Part shown: positions 1 to 12,600 of the stretch, piece after piece
Numbering within the stretch: position 1 is the first letter of the stretch
How the letters are laid out: each line of letters opens with the position of its first letter
Assembly (NCBI GenBank): GCA_036365455.1
Contig: JAWQUS010000030.1
Span: forward strand, 1,860,001-1,924,000
Length of the DNA: 64,000 nt
DNA from: Macrosoma leucophasiata
Lineage: Eukaryota > Arthropoda > Insecta > Lepidoptera > Hedylidae
Reading direction: 5' to 3'
Position numbers and translations under genes: made by a program
The notes under the pieces: generated by a model
What the model saw: the letters and a program-made list of their open reading frames with translations, nothing else
What the model was told of the DNA's origin: nothing
The model's database searches: none

Positions 1-451
1 AATATAAAAATATGAATACAAATCGTGAAAGTTTAAAAAAAAGTACTCGTATATGTTATTAAAATCGTTCTTTTGAATTGAAATATTGATCTGTGAACGA
101 ATGAAAAGGAATCTTTAGGAACATTTAACGAGAACGTTTTTTTGTGCTGCATTAAAACGTTGAATGTAAATTGGGTTTGAACAATTTTGTTTTAGTATGA
201 AAATATGAAAAGTTATGAGAAATATGTAAGTTATTAAAATAGTGGTTCAACATTTTTAAGGACAGAAAGGACAAGTCCCACTTTGGGCTCGCACCTTGTA
301 CACTATATCAAAAGATAGATAAAAATACGTAGAATCATGGAAAAAGATTCAAAGAATATTTTTTGTCGGCAATATGTATTTTTATGTAATTTTTGTATGA
401 CAACAATATATCATCAATATTGCTACTATGACATTCTGATTTTTTAAATAT

Positions 452-1741
452 TAGGTTGGGGAAAAAGTTTCTTCGCATTTTATAAGATAATTCAAAACAT
501 TTTTTAATATAGTTTATTTAAATTTAACTAAAGTATGTATGTACCATTTTGTTCGATAACCTTTTGCCATCTTGTAGGTAGGGACACGATCCCATTACTA
601 TAAAAATTTTGGGACTTCTCATCAAAATACCGCGACAAGTGGATTTGGCAGTCCTCTCGTGATGTTAACCTAACATTGCATAAAGAATTCTGAAGAGACC
701 GAAACAGGTGGAAATCTGAAGGTGCAAGGTCAGGACTATACGGCGGATGCATTAACACCTCCCAGCCAAACTCTCTTAATTTTTGGTGAGTGGCTATAGA
801 TGTGTGAGGTCTAGCGTTATCATGAAGAAACACCACACCCCTTCTGTTGATCAATTCCGGCCGCTTTCTCTCAACTTCTTGCTTTAATCTCATCAGTTGT
901 TCGCAGTAGAGTTCAGAATCGATAGTCCTGCCTGGTGGTAATAGCTCATAATGAATAATGCCCTTCCAATCCCACCACACACACATCACCTTATTGCGAG
1001 TCAACCCGGGTTTCGCCACAGTCTGTGAAGCCTGACCGGCCTTTGACCACGACCTTTTCCGCACGTTCTTGTCGTACGTGATCCACTTTTCATCCTCTTC
1101 ATCACCAGTTATCAGCTTCTTCAAAAATGATTCGGTTTCATTACGTCGTAATAAAGAATCACAAATGAGTACACGGTTCATTAGGTTTCTTTCAGTGAGC
1201 TCGTGAGGTACCCAAATATCGAGCTTTTTTTTGTACCCAGCTTTTTTCAAATGCGCCAAAACTGTTTTGTGATCAATTCTCAGTTCTTCAGCTACGTCGT
1301 AACTACTGATATGTCGATCTTGCTCCACTTTTTCAAAAATGGCATCCATTTTATCCGTAATAGGGCGACCAGAGCGAAGTGCATCGTTGACATCAAAATT
1401 TCCGGATTGAAAACGCTTAAACCAAATTTGTGCTACTCTCACAGACACTGCACTAGGTCCATAAACATCGCAATTTTTTTTCGCGGCTTGCGTTGCATTT
1501 CTTACCTTTTTTGTAGTAAAATTTTAAAATGTATCGAATTTCTTCATTAGATTCACTCATCTTGACAGTACGAAAAACAAATGAAAATCACACATTTGCC
1601 TAATTTGAATTTGGAATTATGTTCCTTAAAATTTTAACTTTCAATGGTACCAAAACTAGCCAGATACAAATACTACAGCCAAAGAGATTTTATTACAAGT
1701 TCATACATACTATAATGCGAAAAGACTTTTTCCCCAACCTA
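452..1741 (-). mobile_element. mariner (Tc1/mariner superfamily) element, nearly full length
   Basis: Terminal inverted repeats beginning GGTTGGGGAAAAAGT lie at 454-481 and 1713-1739, flanked by the TA target duplication at 452-453 and 1740-1741. The 1.29 kb length is standard for mariner. The transposase lies between them on the minus strand. Ends and TA sites are intact while the ORF is damaged, so the copy is probably inactive but could in principle be mobilised in trans. Confidence 0.93.
528..1560 (-). pseudogene. mariner transposase (DD34D), frameshifted
   Basis: The transposase would cut and paste the element at TA sites. From 1448 to 528 the frame is open for 306 residues: helix-turn-helix region (IWFKRFQSGNFDV), catalytic core with the second aspartate in FLHDNARPH, the YSPDLAPSDFHLF block giving the third, and the D34D spacing. 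The true start is probably the ATG at 1558-1560 (MSESNEEIRYILKFYYKKGK), but one extra base near 1495-1500 shifts the frame and leads to an early stop, so the N-terminus is cut off from the rest. A 9-base insertion puts EED next to the first catalytic aspartate (LITGDEEDEKW), where the usual form is ITGDEKW. It resembles the mori subfamily of lepidopterans. Likely non-functional. Confidence 0.9.
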
Positions 1742-1885
1742 TTATAATTACAACAGTTAATTGAAGGTATGATAAACTATTAGAATAGCTGAAAATTATT
1801 TACTATTTTATGCTTCTTCTCTCAATATAGTGTACAAGTTGCGAGCCCAAGCTCCATACTCCATACATTCTGAAACGTCTCCTTT

Positions 1886-2839
1886 AGCACATGGTATGTT
1901 AAGTTAAAAACACACTTTGTCGGGTGATAATAAAAGCTATATTTAAGCTAAGCCCAACCTATGTTTGACACCTATTTTCAGAAGTATAAATAATTGCACC
2001 TAACTACAGAGTAAACTATAAAATTAAAAGTGAATACACTAATGATATTAAAACAAATATAAGAACAAAGATTTAATCACAGATTAAAAGTTTAAATCCC
2101 AGCTTAAATGAACTTCAGAGCTGTGCCAGATACACTTTTGCAGTTTATAGAAGTTTCTCGATCCGACAGTGTAAAGTTCAAACTGTAGGTTTTACCTGCG
2201 TTAATTTTACACTTTGAAATGACAATCTTATCATAGTGATTATGTTAGTTGTACTTTCTCAACCACAGTGACGAAATAATAGTGTAGTCCAGTCTATTTA
2301 AAAATATATATAAGTCAAATGCAGTATTCGAGTATGTAGGAGACCCTCAACAATTTTGTTAGTTAGTGAAAAGTAATTTGAAGTAAGTCCAACACAAGAG
2401 ACACAAAGCACTGAAGTTATAAATGAATAAAGAACATTTGAAAGTGGGATCGAAACCTGTCCCTCCCAAGAGAATGATCAATATCAAGAAGATTTAAAGT
2501 CAATGAACGTACTTATTTTCCAATCAAGGTAATATTTTTGAGTAGAATTTCGTAACATAAACTTGAAAATAAATTGTTATGAAATGTTACATGCTCAAAC
2601 GTATACTTATGGACAATATGATAAAACATTTTTACCTATTAAAGTGTTTGTTTTTATTAAAAGCACCTATTCAAGAATAGACATTTTTGTATTTCTTGAA
2701 ACATTATCGACTTCACAATTTTACTTCACACGCCTACAATGTCATAGGAAAAATTTTATCATTAAGCATAGCCTTCCAAATTCTTAGTACTATTGGTCAC
2801 TTTGAATTTAGCAGTAGCATTAAAATTATTCGATTACGT
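1886..2839. other. Intergenic, no feature seen
   Basis: AT-rich sequence between two mobile elements in the 3' flank of Shaw. A 74-codon ORF at 2563-2787 has no recognisable motif and is taken as chance. Confidence 0.5.
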
Positions 2840-3212
2840 TAAAGGAGATGTTGCGAGCTCGGCTCTGGTACGTACAGTACCTGAAAAAATGGGTAAATTT
2901 AAGAAGAATGCAAAAAAATACAATTAATTTATTCAAGAATATATTTTAGAGTTACAACCACATTTAATTCAAACGATTTTATCATTTTCAATATGGTTAT
3001 TAGTGGCATTTGTCAAAATGACATCGCCCGCCATATTCGCCATGTTGGTTTTGAGTTGCAATTCTAACTGCAAATAATGTTTTGTAACTGCAAACAAAGC
3101 TAAATAAGTGAATATATGCAGTAAAAAACGTTTTTATATTTATTTTGCCTGTTAATGAAATTGTGTACAATACATGGCCGGAGGTCCATACATTTTTGCA
3201 ACATCTCCTTTA
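2840..3212. mobile_element. MITE (L family) directly 3' of the Shaw stop codon
   Basis: The termini are inverted repeats, AAGGAGATGTTGC at the left and GCAACATCTCCTT at the right, flanked by TA at 2840-2841 and 3211-3212. A longer second copy lies at 51786-52264 with the same ends and about 85 percent similar internal blocks, which shows that this is a dispersed family. It has no coding capacity. It begins 13 bases after the Shaw TAA in the direction of transcription, so it forms nearly all of the proximal 3' UTR. Confidence 0.8.
3139..3144 (-). promoter_or_regulatory. Candidate poly(A) signal AATAAA for Shaw, inside the MITE
   Basis: AATAAA on the minus strand about 82 bases after the Shaw stop. 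A second one lies at 2928-2933. Both are within the MITE. Use of either is inference only. Confidence 0.4.
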
Positions 3213-3225
3213 CATTATAACAGCG

Positions 3226-3614
3226 TTACGTTGACGCGGACGATTTCCGCTTTTCGATTTTATCTCGTGTTGTCAATTTGCTTTCATCCATGGATTCTAT
3301 CTTGTGGTCTCTCAAAAGAGGTGTTCGCGCATCGGTTTTTTCTTCAATTTTATCGATATATTCATTCTTGTAGTTATTTGCGTTGACCGTATTATCGCTG
3401 TCAACGGAGCCCTGGCGGCTGGAGTTTTTGCTATCTTCAGTCTTCTCTTCAGATTTCTCGCTATGGTACGCCATGTTATCGAAGCACTGCGCTGGGACTA
3501 GGTTCATGGATTTCATCATGGGCAATGCGATGGCGAGAGCGGGACTCATGTCCCGGGGACTGGGGGTTAGACGTGTTGTCACCGACAGATCCATCCCCGG
3601 CATCAGAGTTGCAA
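3226..3614 (-). CDS. Shaw: Shaw coding exon 7 (C-terminal tail)
   Basis: Acceptor TTTTTAACAG at 3615-3624; the exon opens in the phase left by exon 6 (G + TT makes a valine codon) and runs 128 codons to TAA at 3226-3228. The product begins [20 protein letters not shown] and continues as a hydrophilic, Ser/Lys/Glu-rich tail, probably cytoplasmic, with many possible phosphorylation sites. I do not recognise a domain. It is assigned by phase, strand and acceptor, not by clear similarity, and lies 6.8 kb from exon 6. Confidence 0.75.
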
Positions 3615-6600
3615 CTGTTAAAAATAAAATTAGTGAATATTTGAGACACTCAAGTACCAGCCGATTTTTTACTGATAAGTTTTTAGATGTTAAAACTTTT
3701 AAGCGATTTTAAAACTGGAAAAAAATTGTTTGAGAGGGTTAAAATACATGCATAGCATGCTCAATCACATTCAGAATATAATCACACTCAAATAATTGTA
3801 CATTTTGATGCCAATTTTAAAATTAAACTAACAAGTAAAGTACATTATTTTGTATGACAGTAAAATTAGCTGATGAAATTTTGTATGTTATGAATGGATA
3901 GTTTGCGGATGATTATCGTAATATTATGGAATTGTACTTGTAATTTTAAAATGTATTGATATCTTTATTGTTGTCATAAATTTAGGTTGATTTAGACATA
4001 TCCAACTCATTCATTTTTTACCTATTTGTTTCAGTTATGTTTATTTATTTTAACTAAAATACAAAAGAGATTAAAAACTTTGCAGAAATTAAGTATCCTT
4101 AAAATTTCAAAAAGGTCTAAATAAGGGCACATCTAAATCAACCTCTTATATAGTAAGGTTAAAGAGTAGTCAAGAGTAAATTGAATTTTCCAATTACCTT
4201 AAGATTACCTCTGAAAGTTGAAATGACGATCAACAAAGAAATAAGGAGAATAAGTTAAAAATACTAAGCGAGACATGGCGACAGACAAATGATGAGAACG
4301 GCTTTTAAACAGCGGTAAACGTCAAAAAGCAAAGCTTTTAAGTACTGTGAGGAAATTTGGCGACCAAATATTAGAGTTTTAATAGTGACACGTTATTAAA
4401 ATGAGGAAATTGGAGTTGGTACATCAAAGAAAACCCTGACATGAAGCAAATTGAAGATAGTAATATATAAAAGTAATTTTATACAGAAAACGTAATATAG
4501 AGCGTCTGGTCTGAAATCAATTTCTAATTTGAACCATCTTTGTTTGTCTACTTATCATACAGTATACCGTTATTGTTTTTTTAATAATAATCTTTGGAAG
4601 CGACGGAGCTTAATATTTCTCTTATGTCCTTATTAACTACATCGCATTTATTATTCCTCCTCTCCTTAAATTTTTTAAATAACGATAATAACACTTCATT
4701 AAGTAATATAAAAATTTCAATGAATTATTTTCATAGATTCTTTTATCTTTTGGGTCATTATGGGCTTTCAGCCGACAGTGAAATATCTAGAAAAATATCA
4801 CTATGTTAGCGAGATAAGGCTTTTGTGAGGAAATAAAGCGGGGCTGTTTAATTCTATTGTTTACGTTTATTCCTTTTATACGTAAAATTTTCTATAAATG
4901 TAATTGTTTTTGTGTTTTTAAGACTGGTACCCACTGGGCGTACCGTAACGTCAATTTTATCATTTATTTACAAAGTAACTGCTTCACAAGTGATTGCGTT
5001 TTGTTCAGCTTGTAAATTATTTTATAGTTGACTAGCAGCTGCCCGCAACGTCGTCTGCTTGAAGGCTCTACAGCACCAAATATACCTAAGATGCCAGTGT
5101 CGCTTTAGCATTATAAGCAAACAACTTTTAAAATAGTATTAAATTAAAAGTATAAGTTTTTTTGCAAGCGAAGCAAGTGAAGGGAGTCATATGGGAATCC
5201 TGCTGAGTTCAGTCATAAGATGTGACTCAAGGAAATAGAGAATCACCCCTCTCTTCTGGTAAAGTGCTTCCGCGAAGACTTAGAAGGACATCGGAAAATT
5301 CTTGAGCACGTGCATTGTCGTCGAGCCGAGCTCTCATATTAATGGTCAAGCGCGGCGTAGGTACGAACTCGATAAGATCGTTTCAACAAAGCATTCATCT
5401 CGTCAGCCCTCGATCTTCGCGTCACCACGGGAAGTGTTTGCCGGAAATCGCCAGTGAACAGTAATGTGACACCACCCACTCAAATGCTCGTTCCTGCGGA
5501 TATCCTGCAGGGTTTTGACCACGGTCTCAACTGCCTTTCTTTTGGCCATCGTACACTCATCCCATACAATCAGAGAGCAATCCTTGAGCACGTATCCCTT
5601 ATCACTGTTACATGACACACCAAAAACGTCGTTTCGGCGCTCTCTAAATGTAAGGGAATTTTAAACATGGCATGTGCTTTCTCTTTCTGTTTGGAAGCAG
5701 TGTGGCAGCAATTCCCCACGACGTTACTGCAATATCAATTTTGCGTTGCCTCCTTACCTACAAGTATGCCAGTGGTAACAAATGTTTTTCCTGTTCCACC
5801 AGGAGCATCCAAAATCCAGGAGAAAAACATTTTACCCTGGTTTTGCCCAACGCTTTCAAGGACGGTATCATAAATAAGTTTTTGCTCTGAAGAGAACAAA
5901 GCGACATGGTCATTTCGCCCGGATCGCAGTTTGTCTCAGCGTTATACTCCCAATTTCTACGATCTTGATGCGGTGATGATTTGGGGAGCTGGTAACCCAT
6001 ATTTGATAGTTCAATCGGTGGTGGAAATAACCACATCTTGAAATGAACTAAAACAGGTGTTAGTTACTTCGACATCGTCTCCAGTAGCACGTGTCTCAAA
6101 GCTCATAGAAAATCTTCAGACAGATGATGGCGATATTTCTCCGTCGCTGACGCTTGCCTCCGCGAGGGTGTAATCCCAGTTTTGGTAACCATCGAGAAGG
6201 TGACGTGCTACGCAGGCTGCGCGGTAAGTGGGATACTCCACGCCATCAAATGTCCTCAGAAAAGTGAAATACGTTGGGCCTCGGACCGTGTGAAGTAACA
6301 ACCGCAGGAAATAGCTTTCGCCATTATTTGGATGCACGGTACCTATAAACTTTATCCAATGCGGTGTCCTTGAAAATTCTCGTATATCAATGCAAGATTT
6401 GAAGTAAATCCATTAAGATTCATTACTTTTTGAGTTTAGCTCGGACATACATACAGACAAACAACAACAGACAAAACAAACACTATATTTGGCTTCGATA
6501 TCGATAGTAGATCACGCCCCAAGTATTCTTTAAAACAAAAAAAATCAATGTACAGTTTTGACTTTCCTACGATTTTTAAGATTTACAGCTCTTCCCCCGT

Positions 6601-9600
6601 AGGAGATAGCGTGATAATATGAAGCTTATATGTTGACCGGACCTGTTAGTAATATTCATGCAAAATTTACTTCAAATTTTGCCATTTAGTAGGTCCTTTT
6701 TTAGTTTAGCCCGGACATACATACAGACAAACAGACAAAAAATCTGAAAACTATATTTTTGGCTTCGGTTTCTATTGTAGATCACGTCCCAAGTATTCTT
6801 AAAAAAAAATATTCATTATACAGTTTTGACTTTCCTAAGATTTTATTAAATGTACAGATTCCCGTGGGAATTAGTGATTTTCCCGCAATAAAAAGTAGCC
6901 TAAATGTTGGCCAGGCTTAGTATCTATACACCATAAAAAGTTTCATTCGAATCCGTCCAGTATCTTCGGAGATTAGCCTGGACAAAGGGACAAACAGACA
7001 AACAGACAGACAATAAAATTAAAAATCATTGAAAAGTGTTCTAATACTATTTTAACATCGCCCCCAATTAGTTTTTCGTAAATATATACAATGTACAGAC
7101 ACGCGGCTTTTGCTGTTTTATTATAATGTATAGATTTCACATAAAAAATAGACAAATAATTTTATGACACGTCATTACTAAAAACCACTGAAGTTTGTCT
7201 TGAATGCTGAAAATCTATACCAAATAACTGCCTAGGTACGTTATTTGTACGTTATTTGTAGTAGTGTATTACAATTAAATGTATAATTAAAACGGAAACG
7301 ATCAAAAAAGCACTTTTAAGGTACAAATTTAATGTTTTAAATTTGTTTTTGTTATTAGGGGTAATTTGCAACATTGTTAGTACGGTCGGTGTATAACCAG
7401 TTTTCAGCTATTGTCCTTGTATATACAGATTGCTTACTTTTATTTTTCCATGTTCCTATTAAAATAATTATGTTTGAGTAACATGTAATAGTTAAAACCT
7501 TCTATATAATTGTTTGACAAACAACCACGATAAAGAATAATAATATAATTTAATTAGTGCCACGGTGAAATGAAATATGAAAAACTCAATTCCGTTCACA
7601 TTCTTACATTTGAACTTTATATAGACATGTTCTGTTAATATGGTGCGAATTGGAATAGAAAAAAGATATACGAAACTTAAAAATGGTACCTAAATATAAG
7701 CAAAAATGTGGTTACCACAAATTTTCACATTTGCAGTTTCTGAAAGTTTTACGTCGGTTGCTATGAATTTGCCACAACGTTGCATTTAAATGCTCGATTT
7801 CTATGACCTTCATAAGCAACACAGCAACGTGGCCGGGTACAGCAAGTTTTATCTTAGAAACATAACCTCTATGATATGAATGCACTTACATAATAATTTT
7901 AATGTTTATTGGAACATTGCAAATGTTATAGTTCATTTTACAATTGAGTGGTTATAAATTCAATCTGTACCATGTTATTACAGTTCATATGTAGATACAG
8001 GTGGAGCTAATAAAATTAAAATAGATTTTGATCATAAAATCAAAATTAATAAATCTGATCAAAATAACATGAAAGAGTGAGAGTATATCTACAATACAAT
8101 TCGGAAAGTCACTTTAAAATAATAAGAAACCTTACTACTCATATTCCTATTTTTGTAATGTAATCATTACTCCGAGCTGAACAATACGCATCTGCAGTAA
8201 ATAAGGTTTTGTTTTATACTTCAATATCAATATAAATTAGTGTAAAACAAAATTGTTAAATTATTAAAGCTCCGGTTAGAATAGGTTACGGATCGCTTTG
8301 TGAATACCTGCCTTTATACGTGTACCGCCGAGTTGGTTTGTGGTGTAGCTTGGGGTGTTGAGTTTATTGCAGATATTTGATGATTGCCTGAAAATATAAC
8401 TCTGACCTTGTATATTTATGACTGTACACATGAACCTAGAGGACAACCTAGTAAAAACATTCAAAAAGAAAAAAAACTATACCACCAACAATGACCGATG
8501 AAGAAACAATTTGTTTGAACGATATTCTAACGACAAATCTTATAAAAGATAAGTTTAATACAGTTTCTAAACTTTAAGAGGTCATTTTACTATGTGTTAA
8601 CTATGAACAACTTTTACAACAAAACCAACTCTGGAAGAGTAAAAGAAATCGGTTGCTCCATACAAAATATTCATAGCTGCAGCAGTTGTTCTTTGTTTTA
8701 CAATTTCAGGATTGATTCCATAGTAAAAATTTGTTCATAATTATATACCTTCAAAGTGAATCAAAATCAAATTCTTCAAATTTGAAAAGTGGCTTAATAT
8801 CTATGAAGATACATTGAACTTGTTATTGTTTGTTCCTTCATCAGTAGTAAATGTATGAAAATCTAAATCTACAACAACATCGAATCGGATTGAAGCGACA
8901 TAAAGCGTCTAATCTAATGAGGGCCCCACACAACATTGACAAATTCTCGAACCTTCTTCCCTCAACGACGAGGTAATGGGACCTAGACGGTGGATCCTTA
9001 GTACTGCTGGTAGACCTTTTTGTGCAAGTGATGATGTTAATGTCAGAGTGAGTTATAGATGGTCCTGTAAGCTAAATCCGTTTGTGCAGGCGTCATAAAA
9101 AGCCCGTTCCTTGATTTCGTTTTGATTTTTAAAGCATGTTTAAATTTTTTCTTTTGCAGTTGTTTGGTGTCGTTTGGATCATAGCTTCAAGCTCGCTACG
9201 ATCACCATCTGTGGAGGATTACATTGCATAAGCTGTTAGTAGAGTGAGTACCTAATATTATTTTACAGATCATAGTTTACAAAGGAATATAATCTATGGA
9301 AGGTTTTTTGTTATTTTCGTTCAGATATTATTCGTCAATGATAAAAATTACAGTTACATTGGCCTAGTTTGTTCAATTGTCTATAAAACTATAAATTATA
9401 TTCCTTCTATTTCATGTTAGTTCAGTGAGTTCAGTTAGTTACATCAGTTAATTTATCAATTTAGAAATTGAAGGAACATATTCGTATTTGTATTTACAAC
9501 TGTTTTATAATTTATCAACTGAATATGTTTATTCAATATTGCTCTAGTGAAAGTTAGTTTTGGTTTGTCAGTGTTACATATATCATTAGTATCATTGGTT

Positions 9601-12600
9601 AAATTATTATCATTCATGATATTGTGAGTTGCTTTAAAAATGTGGATATTACTGATTCTATGAAACTTTTGATTTTTGTTGCAATTTGCCTTCTATGTGG
9701 TAACTTCATACAGAATGTGCGACTACTAGTGATTTTGAACTTTGGATGCTATATTTTAATCAAGCAAGATGATTTTCGTTACCTTCTGCTACTAAAATTG
9801 ATGACTTTTTAAAAACGAAGTATAAATCTAAGAATAGTATTTTGTGAATTTGACATAGGGAATATCGAGCTGCCGGTAAGGAAATCTTTTACCTTTATCT
9901 CAAAAATGAATATACTAATGAAAAGTTTCCTAAGCAGTGAATACAGAAAATAACGCGAAGATATACGAGGCACGACCTCAAAAAAGTACCATCAATAAAT
10001 CTTGAACGTCAGTAAAAATATATTACATTAGTAAAATAAAATAGATTATCAAAGCTGGTGGGTATTTTTGCAATACAGTTAGTATTCGCCAGCCAATAAT
10101 CTAGAGGGGGCAGCTTTGCTATAGGGAGGCAAGGTTGGTACCTAGTTATACTTATGGCACATATCAGTCTTATCTGTAAAAAGGTTGTTTTTTTGGTCTC
10201 TAAAGAGGAGAAACTGCCCCTTCTGCCCCTCCCCCTGGCTACGCCAATGATATAAAGTGCTATTCTTGATTTTAGCATCCAAAGCGAGGATCCAATTAAA
10301 TAAATGCTTCAAATTTTTTATTGTTGTATGAAGCTACTAATGAATTACATCTTATTACTTAATCCCATCCAATTCATGACTATAAACATAATTATAGAAT
10401 GAGATCATCATCGTACCCATGTTAGGTCCCATCATGTCCTTGGGGTGGTTGGTTTTGATGGCGTTCATTCTTCGGTTGACGGCCTGAGGTCCCATGCCTG
10501 GTGCTAGCTGACCTGAAGGCGCCCCTGGCACTCCAGGAGCTCCTGGACATAAGGACCATGACTAATGCATCGTGTGTGGAAAACATACCCTTACATCACC
10601 TATCTTTTTATGAAATTCACTTTAATCACATTCCAAAATAGTGTAAGAAAAAGAGAAAGAAGTAGTAATAGAAAGTAACTGGACTGTTTTCAAGTTCTAG
10701 TAAAAGGAATTCTGTTTAGTTTTTTCTTCGTGATTTAATCAGTATCAGGTGCGGAGAATGCAGATCATTGTCAACGTCTTAGAAGAGAAAGTTAAACGTC
10801 TTAGAGGAGAAATTAAATAGCCCTGCATAAATACTAAAGGTAAACATACTCGTAGTTAACTGACAAGCTTGAACACGCCAACAGAACAACTTTTAATGAT
10901 GCGGAGGGTCTTTTTTAAATTAGCTGTTGCACTAGTTTTTTCTCTCTCGTCTTCGTTAGTAAGAAGTGTATCATTCGTAAAACGAAGAAGCAAATAATAT
11001 AAACTAAAAATATCCAACTCCAATACCTAATCATCATCAGGAAAAAGGCTTCTACTGCTGGAGTTCAACAGTGGATCAAGGCCTCCTCAATGATGCTCAC
11101 AACGAACGGTACTGGGTCTCCCTTATTCAGCAATTGTCTGCGACCTTAACTAAGTCGTCGATCGACCTTGAGCAAAAGAGTTCTGGCACAAACGTGGGCA
11201 TGAACCTGCTTACACTTTTGCTCCTATTGCCATTGGATCCGCGAGCTTTCTCCTATGGCTATAGGTTACTAATAAATTAATGAAATATACTTACGTAGTG
11301 GTGGCCTTGTTGGCTCCACGTTGATAACTCTTCGCCTTTTCTTCGGCAATTTGGCCCGCGCTTGCGTGTGGGAGTAGTACATGGCGAAATTGGATACTAT
11401 TACTGGTACGGGTAGAGCTATGGTTAGCACCTGTTGAATAGTATTTACATGATTATTTTTTGTTGTCGTTTTTGAAATTTCTACGATAAACCAGAGTTTT
11501 ATAGATTTTTTTATGTAAAAAATTTAATAAATAATTACCAAAACGTAATTTTTAATTTATTTGCAGTTATAAATCAAAATTCCCTTTCCTTTCACTTTTA
11601 CGTTAGATATTAGAATAGGTCGTTTGCATAATATCAAAATTAAAGGAAAAGAAGTTATTTCAATAAAAAAATCAAAGAGAGCATATTTAAATAAGAAATC
11701 GACCACAATTAAATATTAAATCGGCTCCGTTGTAGAGGATCCATTAGGCCTCACTTTATTAAAAGCGACTGAATATCAAATCAGATTGGAGTTTCAATAT
11801 TCTTTTTGTACTTCAAAATACTTACACCGGCTAAAGCGCAGAGTGCTCCGACGAACATTCCCACGTAGGTTTTGGGCGCCATATCTCCATAGCCGACCGT
11901 CGTCATGGTAACCAGCGCCCACCACAAACCCAGGGGTATACTATTGAAATCGTTGTGCGGGTTTGTTTGTATTCGCTCAGCATAATACACCAAGCTGGCA
12001 AATATTACTATTCCGAGAACTAAGAAGAAAACTAGAAGCGTCAATTCTTTCGCTGACGCTCTGAAGGTCTGGATCAGGATTTTGAGTCCAGAGGAGTGTC
12101 TGGTCAGTTTGAACAGCCTCATAATACGGATGATGGAGAAGAACTCCAGGATGTCCGCGTTCTCGACGTGCGACGCGTACTTCTGGAGAATCAAGTCGAT
12201 GTAGAAGCTCATAGTGGCGATGTAATCGATGATATTGACTGAGGACTTGACGAATTCACACTTGTTGGGTGATGATATAAAACGTACGAGGATTTCTAAG
12301 GTAAACCATGCGTTACACACGCACTCAATGTAGAAAAAAGCAACGTGGGCGTTCGTTTGTACTTTGTCCAGCGCCCAGCTTTGCGTTTGATTCGCGGTTG
12401 TCACTGTATAGTTTCTAATCACAGGCACTCTCATGTCCGGATGCGTCTTCAGACAGAATGATATGATCGAGACGCATATAAAAAACACTGATATAACACC
12501 AATTATCTGGAAAGAAACAATGAAAATTAGTGAATTGTAAGCATAAATTGTGAAAACAAAATTGTTAAAAAGTTTAACTGTCTTTCTGTGTACTTATACT

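Larger units (their letters stand above)
256..1885. mobile_element. Old inverted-repeat element (MITE L family) split by a mariner
   Basis: About 25 bases at 282-307 (GGGCTCGCACCTTGTACACT) recur inverted with one mismatch at 1828-1852, on either side of the mariner. The right end (1855-1885) also matches the right end of the MITE at 2840-3212 (TCCATACATT, then TCTCCTTT). Without the mariner the element would be about 340 bases, close to the 370 bases of that MITE. The left boundary is uncertain. Inference: a non-autonomous DNA element of the same family that later received the mariner. Confidence 0.5.

Noticed and set aside
3174..3712. Plus-strand ORFs opposite Shaw exon 7
   Set aside because: The minus strand frame fits the splice phase and acceptor; the plus frames have no motif.
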